NCBI GenBank assembly: GCA_911728435.2
Contig: OU452199.1
Coordinates: 16,130,860 to 16,194,859 of the forward strand
DNA length: 64,000 bases
Reading direction: 5' to 3'
DNA from: Apoderus coryli
Taxonomy: Eukaryota > Arthropoda > Insecta > Coleoptera > Attelabidae
Shown here: positions 11,892 to 20,158 of the stretch, piece after piece
How the letters are laid out: each line of letters begins with the position of its first letter
Numbering within the stretch: the first letter of the stretch is position 1
Made by a program: the position numbers and the translations under genes
Notes under the pieces: model-generated
The model's input: the letters and a program-made list of their open reading frames with translations, nothing else
Databases searched by the model: none
Told to the model about the DNA's origin: nothing

Positions 11892-12667
11892 AGGTTGATT
11901 TCCCTCCGGGCGTCTGTTGCGACGATCGCTCAGCGATCGTCGCTGGCGACTATCGCTATGATACTGCTACCGTTGTTGTTTTATGGAAGCACTGTCCTCC
12001 ACGCGACAGCCGCCGGCGATAGTCGCTCGGCCTAGCGATCGTCGCAAGCCCTCTGCTCTCAGAGCAAATATAGTCGCTGCGGCCAGCGACTATTCGTTAG
12101 TTTCGTTTTGTTTTTAATGTAGTACGCTATGTGTTCACAAGATAAAATCTTGTTCAACGCCGCAGAAGATGAAAAATTGATCGAGGCAGTGTCTTATTGG
12201 ATACAAAACTCTATTGAAAGAATTACATTTGATATCATCCTTGATTAAATTTAACACGTAATTAAATTGATGTGGATTCAATCTAAAAAATTTGCGGAAT
12301 TTTCTATCGTCGGATTTCAAATGGGTTTCTATTAATTTTGTGAAAAAGCCCTCCTCCCGTCTTGTGGTGTACATCGAATACACTCCATTTCGTTGTGCGA
12401 TACAGATTTGAAATAAGTCATCATCTTCGGCCTCCTCGTACAGCATATAGGCCACAAGTAGTTTGCGCGTTAAACTCATCCCAAAAATTTCTGAAAACTA
12501 CTACACAGCCACAGAACCAACGAACTACTGAAATAAAATTACCGATACATGCGGGAAAGTTAATCGTCGCAAACGCTGGGAGGAAAACATACCCATAGCG
12601 ACGATCGCTGAGCGATAGTCGCACAGCGACTATCGCCAGCTACAGTCGCTCGGAGGGAAGTCCACCT
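11892..12667 (-). mobile_element. PIF/Harbinger-type element with palindromic subterminal array
   Basis: The termini AGGTTGATTTCCCTCCG and, inverted, CGGAGGGAAGTCCACCT are flanked by TTA (11889-11891 and 12668-12670), the 3-bp duplication usual for PIF/Harbinger. Both ends carry GC-rich palindromes of the form GCGACGATCGC, GCGATCGTCGC and GCGACTATCGC, arranged as mirror images. A minus-strand frame at 12135-12479 resembles the start of a Harbinger nuclease. It is non-autonomous. Confidence 0.85.
12135..12479 (-). pseudogene. Truncated Harbinger-type nuclease, N-terminal part
   Basis: 114 codons from ATG at 12477-12479. The middle part, with FFTKLIETHLKSDDRKFRKF followed by FRLNPHQFNYVLNLI, matches the pattern at the start of PIF/Harbinger nucleases: a conserved D-D-x-K-F-x-x-[YF]-F-R-[ML] block followed by the helix ahead of the DDE domain. 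The C-terminus, with all catalytic acidic residues, is missing, so this cannot be an active enzyme. It fills much of the middle of the element 11892-12667, as expected for an internal-deletion derivative of an autonomous copy. I did not find the partner Myb-like protein gene. Confidence 0.75.
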
Positions 12668-12670
12668 TTA

Positions 12671-13378
12671 ACATAACTAATAATAATAATAATAAAGACT
12701 TTATTGTAAAAAAAAAAGATATTTTTACAAAAGGCGAAGATGAAGCAGTGCTTCCTAACTTAACCTAAGTTTAACTTATATTTTACCGTAATCTAAACTG
12801 AAATTTGTTTTATATTGCTGACCAAAATAAGTATATTTTTTTACAAATTAATATGCTCTATTACGTGTCTGACAGCGCTCCTAAACGAAAATCCCTGTAA
12901 ACTTTTTATATTCTCCGGTAGGGCGTTGTAATATTTAGAAGCCGTATAGGAAAATGACCGTTCAAACATTGATGTGGTGTGTAGCGGTGGCGTGATGACA
13001 GTCTTATGACGAATTTTCACATCATGCACAGATCCCCGGAACTTCAATCTTTCATATAAGTATTCGGGCTTTTTTCTTCTAATGATTTTATTAAACAGAA
13101 TTAGTGAATGAAAGATCCGACGTTGTTTCATTCTTAACCACCCGATTTCCTTAATCTTAGCGCTAATGCCTCTTTCACCCCTACGAATCCCACATACAAG
13201 CCGTATGCATGAGTTCTGCATCAACTGAATCCTGTTCTCATCAATTTTTGTCAAACAAGGGCCGTATATAACATCGCCATAATTAAAATGTGACAGTACT
13301 AAGCTGTCGCATAAAATTTTTTTTGTTTGCCAGTTAAGCCATCTTCTACTACCGTATATTGCTTTCTATACTATTTTA
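12671..13378 (-). pseudogene. 5'-truncated LINE (Jockey/CR1-like) 3' end
   Basis: Minus strand. The C-terminal part of a reverse transcriptase ORF runs from about 13375 to its stop at 12841. It reads through LCDSLVLSHFNYGDVIYG and RIQLMQNSCIRLVCGI, the thumb and connection region typical of Jockey/CR1-type LINEs in insects. It ends with the conserved F-x-x-S-x-x-x-Y-N-x-L-P pattern (SFSYTASKYYNALPENIKSL). A short 3' UTR ends in an ATT/TAA microsatellite (12678-12695) directly next to the TTA of the Harbinger element. The fingers and palm with the catalytic Asp residues are missing, as usual for 5'-truncated insertions. The frame is open for about 170 codons, so the copy is not very old. Confidence 0.85.
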
Positions 13379-13569
13379 TTGCAAACTATTCTATGCTACT
13401 GATTTATTTTTAGGTTTTCCCTTCGAACGCAGGACGTTTTAAAAATACATTTTCTGAAGAACAACTTCAAGATATGCGTCAGTATATTATTGATATTAAG
13501 AATTGCTTGTTACATAAAGCAACAAGACTTTAAGTTATGTTGGAAATTTGTTTCACACTACCATGCTTT

Positions 13570-13611
13570 CACCAGACGGCCGTTTCGTCGATCCACGACT
13601 CATCAGTGGTG
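13570..13611 (-). ncRNA. Hammerhead ribozyme, type I (minus strand)
   Basis: On the minus strand: CACCA, CTGATGA, GTCG-TGGAT-CGAC (stem II), GAAAC, GGCC, GTC, TGGTG. Every core nucleotide matches the hammerhead consensus, stem I is five perfect pairs and cleavage would follow GUC. Stem III is only A-C/G-U, but ACGGCCGT is a perfect 8-base palindrome, so pairing of two transcripts (a dimer) is possible, as proposed for Penelope-like hammerheads. Confidence 0.88.
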
Positions 13612-13755
13612 ATCGGCAGGCAGTGTGACCCAAATTTCCAACATTAACAAAGAGCTTATACTAGCACGTGAATTGATTGAGAGAGTATCATAAATTCTCG
13701 TGCTAGTATAAGCTCTTTGTAAATGTTGGAAATTTGGGTCACACTGCCTGCCGAT

Positions 13756-13797
13756 CACCACTGATGAGTCGTGGATCGACGAAACGGCCGTTTGGTG
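13756..13797 (+). ncRNA. Hammerhead ribozyme, type I (plus strand)
   Basis: Same 42-base layout as 13570-13611 but on the plus strand: CACCA, CTGATGA, GTCG-TGGAT-CGAC, GAAAC, GGCC, GTT, TGGTG. The only difference is the cleavage triplet, GUU instead of GUC; both fit the NUH rule. Stem I can gain one more T-A pair (13755 with 13798). Confidence 0.88.
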
Positions 13798-15395
13798 AAA
13801 GCATGGTAGTGTGAAACAAATTTCCAACATAACTTAAAGTCTTGTTGCTTTATGTAACAAGCAATTCTTAAATAAAGCCTCCCTGCTAGGGGATTCGGGC
13901 AATAGGATATAATGGAGTTGTTACTTCTTGTCCGGCCATCGTTTGTGAACTGTGTTTCACCCGGCATATTGCCTGATCACGCTAGGTGTCGCCAAAAACA
14001 TCTCTCTCTCTATTATTGATATTGATGAACGTGCATTTGGTCTGACCAAAGAACAGTTTAGTAAAATAATTTTTGACTACGCAGAGACACGTCAAATTCG
14101 CAATAGATTTAACAAAACCAAAAAGAAAGCAGGTCGTTACTTTGTTGAGTGGTTTATGAAAAAATACAAGTTATCACTAAGAACTCCTGAGACAACGTCC
14201 ATTGCAAGGCTTATGGCTTTTAATAAGCAAAATATTTCTAAGTTTTTTAATTCACTATAAGACATTAAGGAAAAGTACAATTTTGCTTCAAACCAAATTT
14301 ATAACCTCGATGAAACTGGCGTTTCTACCGTTGCCACTAAAAATCCTAAAATGATAACACCAAGGCGAAAACGTCGAGTTATAAAAGTATTATCGGCCGA
14401 AAGAGGGACAAATGTAACAGCTGTCTGTTGCATGAATGCAAATGGGAATTTTATACCACTATTTTTAATTTTCCCAAGAGTGAGAATGCAACCAGCATAT
14501 ATGGCTAACACACCTCCTGGATTTGTTGGCGTAGCACATGAAACGGGTTGGATGAATTCAGAAAATTTCGTAAAATATATACACCACTTCATCCAGCATG
14601 CAAGACCAAGCGAAAACAATAGAATACTATTGTTAATGGACAATCACGCTAGCCACGTAACCTTAGAAGCTATTCACTTGTGTCGGGAAAATTTTATTTC
14701 TGTGATTGGATTTCCACCCCACACAAGTCATCGAATGCAGCCGCTGGATGTGTCACTGTACGGGCCTTTAAAAACTGCATACAGCAGAGCCTGTGATGAC
14801 TTTTTAACAAATAATCCCGGTAAAGCTATAACTTTACATGATATAGCCTCTATTTTTGGAAAAGCATATTTGAAAGTTGCAACGGTTGCGAACGCCATAA
14901 GTGGTTTTACAGCAACTGGTATAGAACCATTTGACTCTCAAATATTCACCGAACTTGATTTCGAAACATCAAAAACAACAGAACGAGAATTAACTTCAAC
15001 ACTAATAGAAGATGTTCGCCCACCCGAACTCAACTTACATGAAATTGGGGAAGGTAATATTTTTACAGAGTCAGTGCCTTCAACTTCTGGAGTAAACCAC
15101 GCTAAGCCATCAACAATACTAAACAGTTATTCAATGCCTTCAACTTCAAATTGTAATATATTGAATCCACGAACAAGCCCAAACAAGGAAAGCCAAACCA
15201 TCAAATCGACATTTGGATTACCTTCTCTACCACAAGCCGTCATTAAAAATAGACGTTGTAGAAAAAAACTACCTTCCCTGATACTTTCCAGCACACCGGT
15301 AAAAGATGCGTTGGAAGGAAAACAATAAGAAAAGCTAGACAAAGAACGAAAAAACAAATAAAGTCACTTGAAAGATCACATAAACTAATTTAATT

Positions 15396-15560
15396 TGTAA
15401 TGATGAAGGTAAAAACAATGAGTTATGGTTTCGATGTAATATGTGTTTTAAATGGGCTAATTCTGAATGCAGGGATCTTGACTCAGAAGAAGCCAAGGCT
15501 AAAGTGTGGGTGTGCGACTTCTATTATGAAAAGAAATTAAAAAAAAACTTGGACTTGTAA
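15396..15560 (+). pseudogene. Zinc-finger tail of the pogo-type transposase, out of frame
   Basis: In a frame shifted from the transposase, 54 codons read C-N-D-E-G, then WFRCNMCFKWANSECRDL and VWVCDFYYEK before TAA. The pattern W-x-x-C-x-x-C-x-x-W-x-x-x-x-C is that of the PHD-like finger often found at the C-terminus of insect pogo-type transposases. The expected last C-x-x-C is degenerate (CDFY). A small frameshift between about 15328 and 15396 separates it from the main domain. Confidence 0.6.
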
Positions 15561-15920
15561 ATAAACTTACAAATGTTTAGTCCTTATTGAAAAAACTTTC
15601 CAATTTATATCATTTTCTACACCAAAGCCTTTTAAGTTAGAATTTGTTATTTTTTTTAATTTAGATTGTTATTTTTTTCATTTGATATGTTTGTTTCGTC
15701 AACTTACCCAATGCAGTTCGTCAACTTATCAACGCCTGTGGGTAAATTTTTTAAAAAATAAAATAAAATAAATCTGTTTAGCTACAGCTAGAATATTGTG
15801 TTGGTTAATTACTATGATAAGTAGAGTTCAAAATATTAATAAATATTTATTTTTAATTTAAAAAAAATATGTGCAAATTGGATATCGAGCTTAACTTCGC
15901 CAACTTACCCTCCTTTTATC

Positions 15921-17570
15921 TACATATTTTATATTTCAGATTTTCTACGCCAAGTTCTTGTATGCAAAATAGTTGATTTTTTTTATTATAAAATTTATTT
16001 TGCCCCCTTTTCTACTTTTTACGAACGCCTATGTAAATAAAATTGTTATGCTGCATGTTGTAGGTTATCTTATATCAAAGCTATATATAGTTACCCAATT
16101 TTTCTGTTATATTTGGATTTTTTTTTTCTTTTTTGACCCTTTTATACACTATTTTCGAACGCCTGTGTGAACCAGTTCATTTATGTAACATTTTTTAGGT
16201 TATATTCTATTACGACTATGAAAAATCATTCCGAATTTCGAATAAACTTAGGAAGTATATATTTTTTTATTTTGACCCCTTTTACACTATTTACGAACGC
16301 CTATGAAAACAAGTTATTTATAACACATTTTATAGGTTATATTCTATCAAAGCTATAAATAACTAGTCAATATTTCTGAGAATATTTTTAAGAAGCAAGT
16401 TTTTTTTTCTAACTTTTTACCCCATTTTACACTTTATTTGTATGTCAATGTGGTCTAATTGTTTAGGTTAAATATTTTAGGTTATATTTAATTAAACGCA
16501 TAAAAAATTAATCAACATTTCGGATAAGTTTAAGAACTATGATTTTTTTTAATTTTTGAACCCTCTTTTAAGCCCCTTGCCTACGCTCAATATTAATCAC
16601 CACCTATAAATATCCTGTAGTATTTTCGTACCAAATATGGTTAAAATCCGTTAAGTGGTTTTTGAGTTATCACGGATACACATTTTTTCTGGCCCTTCAA
16701 TAGAATTTTCATGGACGCCTATGGTACATTAATTTTTGTCGTGTATTTTTAACACCAAGTCAACTATTTAAATATAAAAATGCTTACATTTTAAATATTT
16801 TTTTTATTTTACCCCCTTTTCTACTACTACTCTACTACTTACGAACGCCTATGTAAATAACAATTTTATGCTGCATTTTGTAGGTTATCTTATATCAAAG
16901 TTATATATAATTAGCCAATTTTTCTGGTATATTTGGGAAACGTTTTTTTTTTCGTTTTTGACCCTTTTTTTAGACAATTTTTTTATGAAATATTTTTTAG
17001 CTTATATTGTACCATATTTCGAATAAGTTTAGGAAATATATATTTTTTACGTTTTGACCCCTTTTCCACTATTTACGAATGCCTATGAAGAAAGTTATTT
17101 ATGACACATTTTATATGTTATATTCTATCAAAACTATAAATAACTAGTTAATATTTCTGCTATGTATAAGAAATACGTTTTTTTAAAACTTTTTTACCCC
17201 ATTTTACACTATTTTCGAACGCCAATGTGGTCTAATATTTTATGTTAAATATTTTAGGTTATATTCAATTAAATGCGTAAAAAATTATGCAGTATTTCGG
17301 ATAAGTTTAAGAACTATAAATTTTTTTAATTTTTGAGCCCTCTTTTAACCCCCTTACCTACGCTAAATCTAAATCTTTCCCAAAATTTGGTTAAAATCTG
17401 TTAAGCGGTTTTTGCGTTTTCGTGGATACAGACAGACAAACAGACAGATATTTTTGAAAAACAACTTATTTATATGTATAAAATGACCAAAAACAAGTAT
17501 TTCCTGTGAAATTAAAAAAAAAAAAAGTTTTTCATGGAACTAATAGTCTCCATATATATATTACATATTA
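15921..17570. repeat. Array-like repeat, block 1 (boxes CGAACGCCTATG)
   Basis: Right half of the host repeat split by the pogo element. It consists of diverged tandem segments about 130-150 bases long. Each carries a box like TACGAACGCCTATG (near 16019, 16155, 16292, 16844, 17073 and 17213), a line such as GGTTATATTCTATCAAAGC and a poly-T run with CCCCTTTT. It ends with GATATGGAGAGCTAATAA at 17571. The reverse complement recurs at 37105-41066 and 44230-45735. No coding function is seen; the short open frames here are chance products of the array. Confidence 0.8.
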
Positions 17571-17899
17571 TATGATATGGAGAGCTAATAAAAATATTTT
17601 ATAAAATGTGATTTTTAGAATGTTTAATTTATATTCTGAATATTGATGACAAACTGTAAAAGTGAAAAAATAATAGAATGACCTGAAGAAGGCGATAAAC
17701 CATCGCCGAAACGTAGTTAATAAAGTTAGACAAGCGAAATGTAATTTTTCGCTAAAAATTAAAAAAAAATTGTTTTCAAGAACCTGAAACCCAAAGAAAA
17801 ACAAAAATAAAAACATGTCTTTTCAATTGTTGTAAATAGGCAGTATCACTTCCTTTTTAGTGATAGTAAAATTATTTGAACATCGATTGCCTTGTGTGT
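17571..17899. other. Unassigned stretch with a ribozyme-like hairpin
   Basis: CCTGAAGAAGGCGAT...ATCGCCGAAAC at 17679-17711 forms a strong hairpin between CTGAAGA and GAAAC, reminiscent of a hammerhead core. The flanks do not form a stem I, so I do not call it a ribozyme. No gene was recognised. Confidence 0.5.
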
Positions 17900-18230
17900 C
17901 GTAAAAGTTAAAACTGACGAAACAAGACGAATAATCTAAACAAAACTCCGCAAATTGAAAAATTGATTATCTAACTAGCACTCAAAATGATATTTGCGAA
18001 ATGTTGAATATACTGCTAGAATATCTCAGTCTACGGTAACAAATAATTTTAATGAGTAGAGCAAATAATGATCCATTTTTCATTCGTAAAATAGCTTTTT
18101 CCGACGTGTCGACATTTTGTCTGAATGGTGTGGTCAACAGACAAAACTGTCGCTACTGGTCTAAAACAAATCCCAGTTGGGTTATTGAAGTAACCATATT
18201 TTTTCGATGGCACTATCAATACAAAAATTT
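17900..18230 (+). pseudogene. Relic of an IS630/Tc1/mariner-type transposase
   Basis: The open stretch at 18070-18190 translates to FIRKIAFSDVSTFCLNGVVN then RQNCRYWSKTNPSW. This is the first catalytic block of the NRQNCRYW-type IS630/Tc1-like transposases common in insect genomes. The usual F-S-D-E-A-x-F motif is degraded to F-S-D-V-S-T-F. The preceding 150 bases contain possible HTH remnants in shifted frames. Neither the second and third acidic motifs nor the ends of the element could be found, so this is an old fragment. Confidence 0.65.
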
Positions 18231-18261
18231 ATAATACGCAATTATAAATTTTTGTATTGAT
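18215..18261. repeat. Perfect 21-bp-arm hairpin
   Basis: The segment 18215-18235 is the exact reverse complement of 18241-18261, with ACGCA between. It directly follows the transposase relic and may be a junction created by deletion or inversion. Confidence 0.9.
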
Positions 18262-18655
18262 TGTATTGTAATGAATTGATTCCCGATTTATGTCGCACCT
18301 ATATTTCCAACTGTACACAACCCCTTACAAATCCATAGACATTTGGTCACCATGTACAAGACTTCTGACACTCACAACGGATAGCGCGATTATGCTAAAC
18401 GATTTACCCATTGATAGTAATAGAATTATTCTGAATGTTCGATGCGTATTCCCCGAGAAATCGATCACCCTGTATATCTTGTTGAATTAATTTCAAATTT
18501 ATCTAAACTAATATCATACCTAATATAATAATAATAAAGCTGTTTGGTGTGTGTAGTATTGTTATTTTTAAGTTCCTAATAAGTATTATAATTTTGTTAC
18601 AAGCAATTTCAATAGATAATCTGGGATGATAAAATTGTCAGTGTAGGACACAACA
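18262..18655. other. Unassigned stretch
   Basis: No recognised gene. CACCCTGTATA at 18467-18477 resembles a mariner-type element end without a visible partner. Confidence 0.5.
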
Positions 18656-19470
18656 AAATTGTCAAAACTTTGACCAACCAACATTTCGTTTATTCTACAT
18701 TTAGTTATTTGAACAACAATATAAATTCAGAAGTAAACAATACAGTATAATAAAACAATCACATCTAAAATAACAAAAACGGGAAAATGTAAGTGCCCAT
18801 TTCAGATCATTTCATCACCCCAGGGTTTATATTATGGACGGAATGCAACAAATCAATTGATAACACAACAGTTCATTGTTGAAAGAAGTGCGTAACTAAT
18901 TATTTACTACGACTTACCATACAATATTATCATAACAAATTAATTAACAATATGCACCACCTAGAAATAACGGATAATTGTAACTTTTTATTTAAAACTG
19001 CGAAACGTTTAAAATCTATTCAAAAACTGTGCAATATGCACTGCTGATAATAATGTCGGCAAGTACCGAGCACGACACGTATTGTACCGAAGCAGCACCG
19101 CAACACGTCAACAACAAAATTTAAACTCAAACAAAATAATATAAGATATATTATACCTATACAGAAGAATTTTACGTTTTATTAAAATAAGCAAGGGAAT
19201 TGCCAAAAAAACATCGATCGATATAAGAAGCATACAGAATATATTGTAAATACAATACACCAGAAAAACATTGAGAAAAACAATGTTTACTTTTTTAGGC
19301 ATACCTACTTAATGTGTTCAAAATGAATCGTATAAATACAAGGTGTTTGAAAATTTTAACCACATGGTTAATTATTATTTCAGCATACTAGTAGAATTGA
19401 AACTTATGTAATGGATATATTGGGTCAAAAAATTATAATTTTTTTAGAGCCCGCAAATGTTACATTTGAT
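18656..19470. repeat. Dispersed repeat D, copy 1
   Basis: Collinear with 38177-38935 from AACTTTGACCAACC to TTTTAGAGCCCGC, differing by scattered substitutions and small indels. It includes GCACTGCTGATAATAATGTC and an ACAAGGTGTTTG motif that resembles a mariner-type end. Non-coding. Confidence 0.85.
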
Positions 19471-19999
19471 ATAAAAATATAAATATATAAACGGTAAGAT
19501 AGGATATATGATACGCAAAATCTACCTAAAATCTTGCGTAGAATCTAAAACTGCAACATTACCTATGTAGAGAGTTCCATTCAAACTATGAAAATTCACA
19601 GCTACTTCCGGTAAAACCGGAAATGTCTGTAACTATGTTTTTTAACCAATCTGCCGCTTGGTCTACTACAAAATTCTTCTACGTATGATTTTCCTCATAC
19701 ATATTGATATAGTTCCCTGTGGCACACCCAAGTATAGTGCCTTTGATGGAACCCAAATTATTCTGTATAAGTAATATACCTTTCTCAGTTTTCAGTTCCA
19801 CGCAATGAATGCTACTGTAAACTATTAAATTCATTTCTAATATCGAAAGAACACTTTATATTACAGTCCTTAAAGTGACTGACCAATACCATTATTACTA
19901 AGCAGGCAGCTTTTTTTTATATTTCAATTTAAGATTAGGATGTCGCGCCGTACATTTTGAACATCTCGTACACTGACGTTAGTGTTTTTTCTATATTAT
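19471..19999. other. Unassigned stretch with an ACTTCCGGT/ACCGGAAAT palindrome
   Basis: The palindrome at 19604-19624 is a variant of the one at 216-236, 1572-1592 and 43799-43819. Nothing coding is seen. Confidence 0.5.
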
Positions 20000-20158
20000 C
20001 AATAAATAAACAGCATTAGATAGATATATTTATTCACCATCTTATGTTACATAACATGTATAGTACGTCAAAAAATAACAAAAATTAATCAAAGTTACAG
20101 CAACAAAGAAGGGCTTACAAACAAATTAAAATAGCAACAACATAAAACAAACTAAAAT

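Larger units (their letters stand above)
11884..13413 (+). other. Probable intron of the pogo-type transposase gene
   Basis: The interval starts GTATCT after KYPDE and ends TTTATTTTTAG before codons for VFPSNAGRF, joining the two coding parts in frame (57 codons, then phase 0). Once the two inserted elements (11892-12667 and 12671 to about 13378) are taken out, only a few dozen bases of original intron remain. The intron is inferred from splice consensus and family continuity, not from transcripts. Confidence 0.75.
13498..14010. mobile_element. Penelope-like insert with two head-to-head hammerhead ribozymes
   Basis: The insert is flanked by a perfect 13-bp duplication TATTATTGATATT (13485-13497 and 14011-14023) within transposase codons, so its borders are exact. 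The left 370 bases form a palindrome (arms about 13498-13671 and 13697-13870), each arm holding a canonical type I hammerhead. The remaining 13871-14010 is single-copy sequence ending in a CT run. There is no ORF. Hammerheads with a tiny self-complementary stem III are known from Penelope-like retroelements; an inverted pair at a retroposition-type duplication fits a dead, reverse-transcriptase-less PLE copy (inference). Confidence 0.85.
13414..15328 (+). pseudogene. pogo/Tigger-type transposase, exon 2 (DDE_1 domain), disrupted
   Basis: Continues exon 1 in frame with VFPSNAGRF and the CENP-B-type second HTH (EEQLQDMRQYII, then AFGLTKEQF). The DDE_1 nuclease follows with all three acidic motifs visible: NLDETGVS (about 14297), LLLMDNHASH (about 14630) and HRMQPLDVSLYGPLK (about 14730). 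The tail is Ser/Thr/Pro-rich. With exon 1 the coding part is about 520 codons, normal for the family. Lesions: the 513-bp insert plus its duplication after IIDI, an in-frame TAA at 14258-14260 between the HTH and DDE parts, and a later frameshift cutting off the zinc finger at 15396-15560. Everything else stays open, so inactivation is fairly recent. Confidence 0.9.
11253..15920 (+). mobile_element. pogo/Tigger-type DNA transposon with nested insertions
   Basis: The terminal inverted repeats contain GGAGGGTAAGTTGGCGAAGT at the left (11260-11279) and its complement at the right (15894-15913). The outer bases differ slightly. TA flanks both sides (11251-11252 and 15921-15922). The uninterrupted host sequence at about 45440 reads straight through one TA, which fixes the borders and the TA duplication. 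The element encodes a psq-HTH plus DDE_1 transposase on the plus strand in two exons, with a zinc-finger tail in another frame. Three later insertions lie inside: PIF/Harbinger (11892-12667) and a LINE piece (12671-13378) in the intron, and a Penelope-like insert (13498-14010) in exon 2. It is now inactive. Confidence 0.92.

Noticed and set aside
17672..17720. Calling this a hammerhead ribozyme
   Set aside because: Stem I cannot form and there is an extra base before stem II; it is listed only as a possible remnant.
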